From JAFDED01 sp964611635 (lineage in GTDB: Bacteria; Desulfobacterota; JAFDED01): DNA of 11,449 bases. The notes beneath the pieces were generated by a model. The model was not told the origin of the DNA. It saw nothing but the letters and a program-made list of their open reading frames with translations, and ran no database searches. Below, one piece after another: positions 8,058-11,449 of this stretch. Both the position numbers and the translations under genes were made by a program. Location: NCBI GenBank assembly GCA_964611635.1, contig CAZTAS010000207.1:1-11449 (forward strand), read 5' to 3'. Within the stretch, counting starts at the first letter, position 1, and every line of letters begins with the position of its first letter.

Positions 8058-8291
8058 AGATCCATGACCCGCCTGGTTCGCTGCTGCTTTTTGCTAATCA
8101 GGAAATATGAATGTTCAGACTATATGTCTTCGCCAATTCTCGTATAGCATAGAGAAAGTTCTGTTGTCAATAAAAAGATGCAAGAGGCATTTGGGCTGTG
8201 ATCGATTTATTATTAGAAAATGGGCAGAAAATCACTCTGTCCATGAGAAGCGGACAGCTGAAATTATTCTTGATAAATAATTGACAGTCAA
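8058..8291. other. intergenic leader of the importer operon
   Basis: No gene is visible between the receptor gene and the transposase relic. The stretch holds the predicted promoter (8141-8170), a leader of roughly 155 bases to the GTG start, a separated 7-bp inverted repeat (TGAACAT at 8051-8057, ATGTTCA at 8111-8117), and a small hairpin with arms CTGTCC (8237-8242) and GGACAG (8252-8257). The hairpin lies at the 3' end of the upstream lyase cassette and could be a weak terminator for it. I see no riboswitch signature I can name. Confidence 0.4.
8141..8170 (-). promoter_or_regulatory. sigma-70-type promoter for the importer operon
   Basis: On the minus strand a perfect -35 box TTGACA (8170-8165) is followed after 18 bases by TATACG (8146-8141). 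A TGC directly before it resembles an extended -10. Transcription would begin near 8134 and run into the receptor gene with a leader of about 155 bases. The -35 match is full and the -10 match is four of six. It is the only good candidate upstream of the seven-gene run. Confidence 0.5.
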
Positions 8292-8294
8292 TTA
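8278..8294. repeat. 17-bp perfect palindrome
   Basis: TAATTGACAGTCAATTA reads the same on both strands around a central A. It lies at the downstream end of the transposase relic and includes that relic's terminal stop codon. It could be an operator for the importer operon, a piece of an insertion-sequence end, or chance in AT-rich DNA. Confidence 0.45.
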
Positions 8295-8486
8295 CATAAA
8301 ATTATCTACTTCCATGGCCAGACAGCGGTACTTAAGGGCCCCCCGGTCCTTCTCAAAGCTGCCATAGGCCATCTCCCGCCACTCATCCGTCCGGGGGCAG
8401 TGGCAAAAGACGGTGCCTTTGTAGTTATAGACCACTTTGGTGGTGCCAGCAATCAGCGCATCGGCTCCCTGTCCTGATAAAATCAC
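8292..8486 (-). pseudogene. internal fragment of a DDE transposase
   Basis: A 64-codon open frame resembling the middle of DDE transposases that carry a cysteine-rich insert. The block KGTVFCHCPRTDEWREMAY (23-41), then FEKDRGALKYRC (44-55), matches the usual pattern of Gly-Thr-(V/L)-(Y/F)-C-x-C-P followed by EKDRG-x-LKYRCP. Here CLA stands where CPA is usual. Similarity stops at about residue 57 (near position 8315), and both ends of the transposase are missing. An in-frame TAA at 8489-8487 precedes it, and it begins only about 12 bases after the stop of the lyase gene, so it lies right at that gene's end. It is not functional. The family is not certain. Confidence 0.7.
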
Positions 8487-8498
8487 TTACGTTCTTCA

Positions 8499-9383
8499 TT
8501 ATAGTAATGAATTATATTTGTTCTCCATACTTAGCCAATATGGCAAATTCATCAATCCAGCAAATTCATCAAATTCCCACACCGCATCTGCTAATCTGGA
8601 AGTGCATATATATTTGTTTTTCTTAAGTTCTGTATAAATATTGAATAGAGCTTTCCCCGCTGTGTAAATACCTAGTGTAGGATAAATAACCAATTTTATT
8701 CCCCATTCTTCATACACTGAAAGGGGAAGATTCGCCGCTTCCCACTCAAGCTGTCCACCGCAGATCACAAGCTTGTTATATACAGATTGCGATAATTCTT
8801 TAAGATCATCTACCGGGTATGACTCCGCAATCATTACTAAATCTGCTCCTGCTTCCAAATAGGTATTCAGTCTTTTCTTAGCTTCATTAAGCCCTTCAGA
8901 TAGACCTGCATCCGTACGGGCGATAATAACAAAATAATCGTCTTCTCTGGCATCTGTTGCAATCTTTATTTTATTTACCATTTCTTCTGTTGGTACTAAA
9001 TTTTTTCCTGGCAACCTACCACATTTCTTTGGAGTAGCCTGATCTTCAATGTGTATACCAGCAATACCCGCTTTTTCAAAACTTCTTACTGTCCTATGCA
9101 CATTTAGCACGCCACCATAACCTGTATCCGCATCGCACACTACTGGTATATTGACCGCTTCATTAATATTTTGAGCTTGATCAACTATTTCTGACATGGT
9201 GTATAGACCTAAGTCTGGCATCCCTAACCTGGAAGCTGCGGTGCCAGACCCTGTAATGTATACAACATCAAATCCTAATGATTCGATTATTCTCGCCGAT
9301 AAGCCATCATATGCCCCAGGTGCCATGACTATTGTTTTACTTTTTAAAAGCTCTTTTAATACCTTTCTTTTTTTCTTTGACAT
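8499..9383 (-). CDS. isocitrate lyase/PEP mutase family carbon-carbon lyase
   Basis: A 294-residue TIM-barrel enzyme of the group containing methylisocitrate lyase, 2,3-dimethylmalate lyase and oxaloacetate decarboxylase; length is normal. Motifs are PGAYDGLSAR (22-31), YITGSGTAAS (42-51), the metal-binding CDADTGYG (83-90), HIEDQ (111-115), KKCGR (119-123) with the catalytic-position cysteine C121, and IARTDA (154-159). Presence of the K-K-C-G loop favours C-C bond cleavage over phosphonate chemistry. Position 123 is Arg where His is most common. GGAGG lies seven bases before the ATG. It is the last gene of the lyase cassette, 73 bases after the aldolase gene. It is rich in Lys, Asn and Ile codons and clearly more AT-rich than the aldolase gene, which suggests a separate origin. 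The substrate is probably a 2-hydroxy or 2-methyl dicarboxylate, undetermined. Confidence 0.88.
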   Translation of the reverse strand: MSKKKRKVLKELLKSKTIVMAPGAYDGLSARIIESLGFDVVYITGSGTAASRLGMPDLGLYTMSEIVDQAQNINEAVNIPVVCDADTGYGGVLNVHRTVRSFEKAGIAGIHIEDQATPKKCGRLPGKNLVPTEEMVNKIKIATDAREDDYFVIIARTDAGLSEGLNEAKKRLNTYLEAGADLVMIAESYPVDDLKELSQSVYNKLVICGGQLEWEAANLPLSVYEEWGIKLVIYPTLGIYTAGKALFNIYTELKKNKYICTSRLADAVWEFDEFAGLMNLPYWLSMENKYNSLL

Positions 9384-9456
9384 TTGTTGGCCTCCAGATT
9401 ACTCTCCCTCGCTCATCCAAAATATTTCGGTATGCAATTCATTGAAGGAAGTGTCT

Positions 9457-10233
9457 CTAAGAGAGTGCCTGCCGAATTTGTCCTACTGCTCTGCTTAAAG
9501 CATCCATCAAAATTTGCGTGTCGGTAGCATACACGATAAATTGATAGCCTTCATCGACCCACTTTTTTGCCTCAGCAGCGGAATAGGCGACATTGCCGGC
9601 AACGCGTCCACTTTGCTTGACCGCAGAAAGCACACGAGTAACTGCAGCGTTTACGTCCGGATGATCAAGTTGACCGAAGACTCCCAGGGAGCTGCTGAGA
9701 TCAGCCCTTCCCAGAAAACATACATCCAGCCCTTGGGCCAGAATGGCTTCTATCTGGTCTACGCCTTTATTGTCCTCAATTAGCCCAACAAGCAATAGCT
9801 CTTCGTTGCACTTGCGCATATACTCATCAAACCGGGACATCAGTAATCCATAAGAGGCCGCACGGGTTGATCGGCAGGTTCCTCGGATGCCCTCTGGAGG
9901 ATAACGAGCAGCTTGCACGGCAAGCCTCGCTTTCCCAGGACTGTTGATGTATGGGACGACGATTCCCTGGGCGCCTATTTCAAGAATTTGCAAAATGGCT
10001 TTCTCGTCCGCCTCTCGCACACGAACCATAGGAGTCATATGTGAGACTTCCGCTGCACGCACCATTGCTTCAATCGTTTGGAAATCTTTTCCAGCATGCT
10101 CGGTGTCGATAATGACAAAGTCAAATCCGGCTATTCCAGCAATATCCACAATACCTGGGTCGGGAAGAAGACAGAATGTCCCGACCACCGGCTTTCCGGC
10201 ACGCAACATATGCTTGGTTTTGTTCACCTTCAC
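9457..10233 (-). CDS. HpcH/HpaI family class II aldolase
   Basis: A 258-residue cytoplasmic metal-dependent aldolase/lyase that normally cleaves 2-keto-3-deoxy or 4-hydroxy-2-oxo acids to pyruvate plus an aldehyde. Visible features are FVIIDTEHAG (39-48) with the catalytic-position His46, Arg71, IVVPYINS (91-98), the PPEGIRG loop (112-118), the metal-ligand Glu153 in LIED, and Asp178 in GRADLSSSLG (175-184). The more usual forms of the last two motifs are QIET and GPADLSASLG, so this is a divergent subgroup, but metal ligands and base are kept. The start is GTG at 10233, set by AAAGGAG seven bases upstream; this site overlaps the stop codon of the DUF296 gene, so the two are probably coupled. 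The gene ends in TAG. With the following lyase it suggests stepwise cleavage of a branched or hydroxylated acid; substrate unknown. Confidence 0.9.
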   Translation of the reverse strand: MKVNKTKHMLRAGKPVVGTFCLLPDPGIVDIAGIAGFDFVIIDTEHAGKDFQTIEAMVRAAEVSHMTPMVRVREADEKAILQILEIGAQGIVVPYINSPGKARLAVQAARYPPEGIRGTCRSTRAASYGLLMSRFDEYMRKCNEELLLVGLIEDNKGVDQIEAILAQGLDVCFLGRADLSSSLGVFGQLDHPDVNAAVTRVLSAVKQSGRVAGNVAYSAAEAKKWVDEGYQFIVYATDTQILMDALSRAVGQIRQALS

Positions 10234-10245
10234 TATTCTACTCCT

Positions 10246-10692
10246 TTAGCTTTTTTCTATCTGCACCAACTTGTGGCATGGAGCACCGAGCGGAAACCGC
10301 TCCGGGAATTGCCTGGCAGCTTCTTTATCCCAAATGAGCTTCAACAGGTATCCCACAATGGAGGCAATCAGTATGGTGAAATACGATCGAGAAAGCACCG
10401 AGCGAACGATTGCTCCCTTCTCCAGATGTCCGCAAATTGTCTTTTTTCCTGACGTTACCGTTAAATGGAAATGTAGATGAGAATTGCCGTTTTCTTCCAT
10501 GCCAATGACGCTGAAGTCACTTGCCTCAAGAGGGCCCGGGGTTTCCCAGATGCGAACGGCTGTGGATTCTAGTGGATTGGTCTCATGAAAATAAGACAAG
10601 CGGGCACTTACAAGAAGACCCACAATGTTTAACACCAGGCCTTTAAGAGGAATATGCACTGTATTTTGTAGCCAATATCGAGCATTTCCCAA
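10246..10692 (-). CDS. PCC/DUF296-domain protein, N-terminus shortened
   Basis: A 148-codon frame whose core matches the plants-and-prokaryotes-conserved (DUF296) domain. NIVGLLVSARLSYF (22-35) corresponds to the 'sGiGsl..a.l.yf' strand, HLHFHL (72-77) to the conserved His-x-His pair, and GHLEKGAIVRSV (88-99) to the second conserved block. In this family the histidines form a probable metal or ligand site; enzymatic roles are mostly unknown. The expected first strand and helix before residue 12 are missing or unrecognisable. The only in-frame start is TTG at 10692 with GAGG about nine bases before it. The predicted promoter would leave a leader of only about eight bases. Possibly N-terminal coding sequence was lost when the mobile element fragment now at 10780-11070 arrived. 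It is first in the cassette, 12 bases before the aldolase gene. It may be functional or a pseudogene. Confidence 0.65.
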   Translation of the reverse strand: MGNARYWLQNTVHIPLKGLVLNIVGLLVSARLSYFHETNPLESTAVRIWETPGPLEASDFSVIGMEENGNSHLHFHLTVTSGKKTICGHLEKGAIVRSVLSRSYFTILIASIVGYLLKLIWDKEAARQFPERFPLGAPCHKLVQIEKS

Positions 10693-10706
10693 CTTTTATG
10701 GCCTCA

Positions 10707-10735
10707 TTAATATGACTCTCAAATTTCAATGTCAA
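10707..10735 (-). promoter_or_regulatory. sigma-70-type promoter for the lyase cassette
   Basis: On the minus strand TTGACA (10735-10730) is followed after exactly 17 bases by TATTAA (10712-10707). The predicted transcription start is near 10700, about eight bases before the TTG start of the DUF296 gene. It is a good match in -35 and spacing, moderate in -10. It lies between the transposase relic and the cassette, so it may have been made or carried in by the insertion. Confidence 0.55.
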
Positions 10736-10779
10736 GTAAAAAAATCTCAGGAGTTTCCCCAATATTTTACAACCCATGT

Positions 10780-11070
10780 TCAACAGTTAAAGGCATTTTT
10801 TGGCCTCCACTTTCTGAAAAATGCAATGATTTCAATGGGTGAATATGGAATAAGTTCCACCTTCTTCAGGGATTTCAGGGCCGCCAGATCTCCCTTGTTC
10901 TTCAGCGCCAGCTCGATGGCACCGATCACCTCAGCCGGACAATGCGCCAGCTTGGCGATGTTGCGCTGCTTAACCTTCCGGCCCTCCCGATAGGATTGGC
11001 GCAGGTAGATCGACTCGTAGATCTTGCCGTTTTTAGATGGCCATTTTGCCCTCGCAATGTAAATGCACAC
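10780..11070 (-). pseudogene. N-terminal fragment of an IS1634-like transposase
   Basis: Residues 5-73 (IARAKW..., KNGKIYESIYLRQSYREG, KVKQRNIAKL, GDLAALKSLKKVEL) resemble the N-terminus of IS1634/IS4-superfamily transposases, which start with a short basic 'Y-I-R' strand and an 'Y-x-L-(V/R)-x-S-Y-R...Q-R' block. Similarity ends at about position 10851; the remaining 23 codons look unrelated and the catalytic core is absent. The open frame begins with GTG at 11070, but the family normally starts at what is codon 3 here (ATT at 11064-11062), so the original ATG may have been lost. A TATAAT sequence (minus strand, 11076-11071) directly abuts the GTG. A hairpin with arms GCATTTTT (10793-10800) and AAAAATGC (10817-10824) lies in its 3' part. 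It is non-functional. Confidence 0.7.
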
Positions 11071-11449
11071 ATTATATTAAATTATCATCTCTTTATTAAG
11101 CATTTTTTAACAATATATCGAAATAATTGCATGTCTACATATCAAAGGCTAAAACTCATTCAACTCTCTGTCCTAAAAGACTTTTATCGAAATTCCATGG
11201 GGTGAACTTCCGACATAAAATAAATAATAAATATTTTTTTGTTCTATGTAATACTTAAATCAATTCTAAAACTCTATTTCCGATCTATTTCCGATTACTT
11301 TTATACGCCTATTTCGCGTCCAAAATAAACCCAAAACATGCCCATAAAAAAAGTAATTTTTGTAATCATAAGCACTTATTTTTCCCATTTGTCTACATCT
11401 AGTGCTTACTTGTATAAATCAGAGTAACATTTTTTGAGTGGTACAGCAC
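11071..11449. other. AT-rich non-coding right flank
   Basis: About 380 bases with frequent stops in all frames and no family-like translation. It contains an 11-bp perfect tandem repeat (11274-11295), homopolymer A and T runs, an 8-bp inverted repeat TAAGCACT/AGTGCTTA (11369-11376 and 11401-11408), and a TATAAT box facing the transposase relic (11071-11076). No tRNA cloverleaf or gene start was seen. Confidence 0.5.
11274..11295. repeat. 11-bp tandem repeat, two copies
   Basis: CTATTTCCGAT occurs twice in direct succession, and a diverged partial copy (CTATTTCGCG) follows near 11308-11317. Its role is unknown; iterons, a binding site or replication slippage are possible. Confidence 0.6.

Noticed and set aside
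1..11449. CRISPR array, tRNA, rRNA, phage genes or a defence system
   Set aside because: No regularly spaced repeats, no cloverleaf, and no phage or defence protein motifs were seen.

Overview
The window is a bacterial chromosomal segment in which every gene I can support lies on the minus strand, so transcription runs from high to low coordinates. Base composition is moderate on the left and AT-rich on the right. Shine-Dalgarno sites are strong (AAAGGAG or GGAGG, 7-8 bases before the start), and GTG starts are common (three genes). An oligopeptide-type ABC importer, an AbgB-like M20 amidohydrolase, carbon-carbon lyases and worn insertion-sequence fragments together suggest an uncultured, probably anaerobic heterotroph. 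Chloroflexota or a Desulfobacterota-like lineage would be my guess, with low confidence, because no marker gene is present.

Region 1 (about 1-490) has no convincing gene. A possible transposase C-terminal scrap sits at its left edge.

Region 2 (491-8170) looks like one long operon. In transcription order it holds a promoter (8141-8170), a family-5 substrate-binding protein gene broken by an in-frame amber codon, a perfect 18-bp inverted repeat, permeases DppB-like and DppC-like, ATPases DppD-like and DppF-like, a protein made of two near-identical EthD/Dabb-like domains, and an M20 amidohydrolase. Spacing is tight (1 base between dppB and dppC, 6 between dppC and dppD, overlap between dppD and dppF). 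The likely logic is import of a peptide or N-acyl amino-acid-like compound followed by amide hydrolysis in the cytoplasm. The substrate cannot be read from sequence.

Region 3 (8280-11070) is a small catabolic cassette: a PCC/DUF296-domain protein with a shortened N-terminus, an HpaI-type class II aldolase and an isocitrate-lyase/PEP-mutase-family lyase. It is bounded on both sides by fragments of two different transposases. A good sigma-70-type promoter lies directly upstream of the DUF296 gene. The lyase gene is visibly more AT-rich than the aldolase gene, which suggests a patchwork origin.

Region 4 (11071-11449) is AT-rich and non-coding, with a short tandem repeat and a weak inverted repeat.

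The most notable points are the broken receptor gene, which also lacks the expected lipobox cysteine, inside an otherwise intact importer operon; the long hairpin between receptor and permease genes; the internally duplicated EthD-like protein tied to an amidohydrolase; and the transposase-bounded lyase cassette. I found no CRISPR array, tRNA, rRNA or clear defence system.
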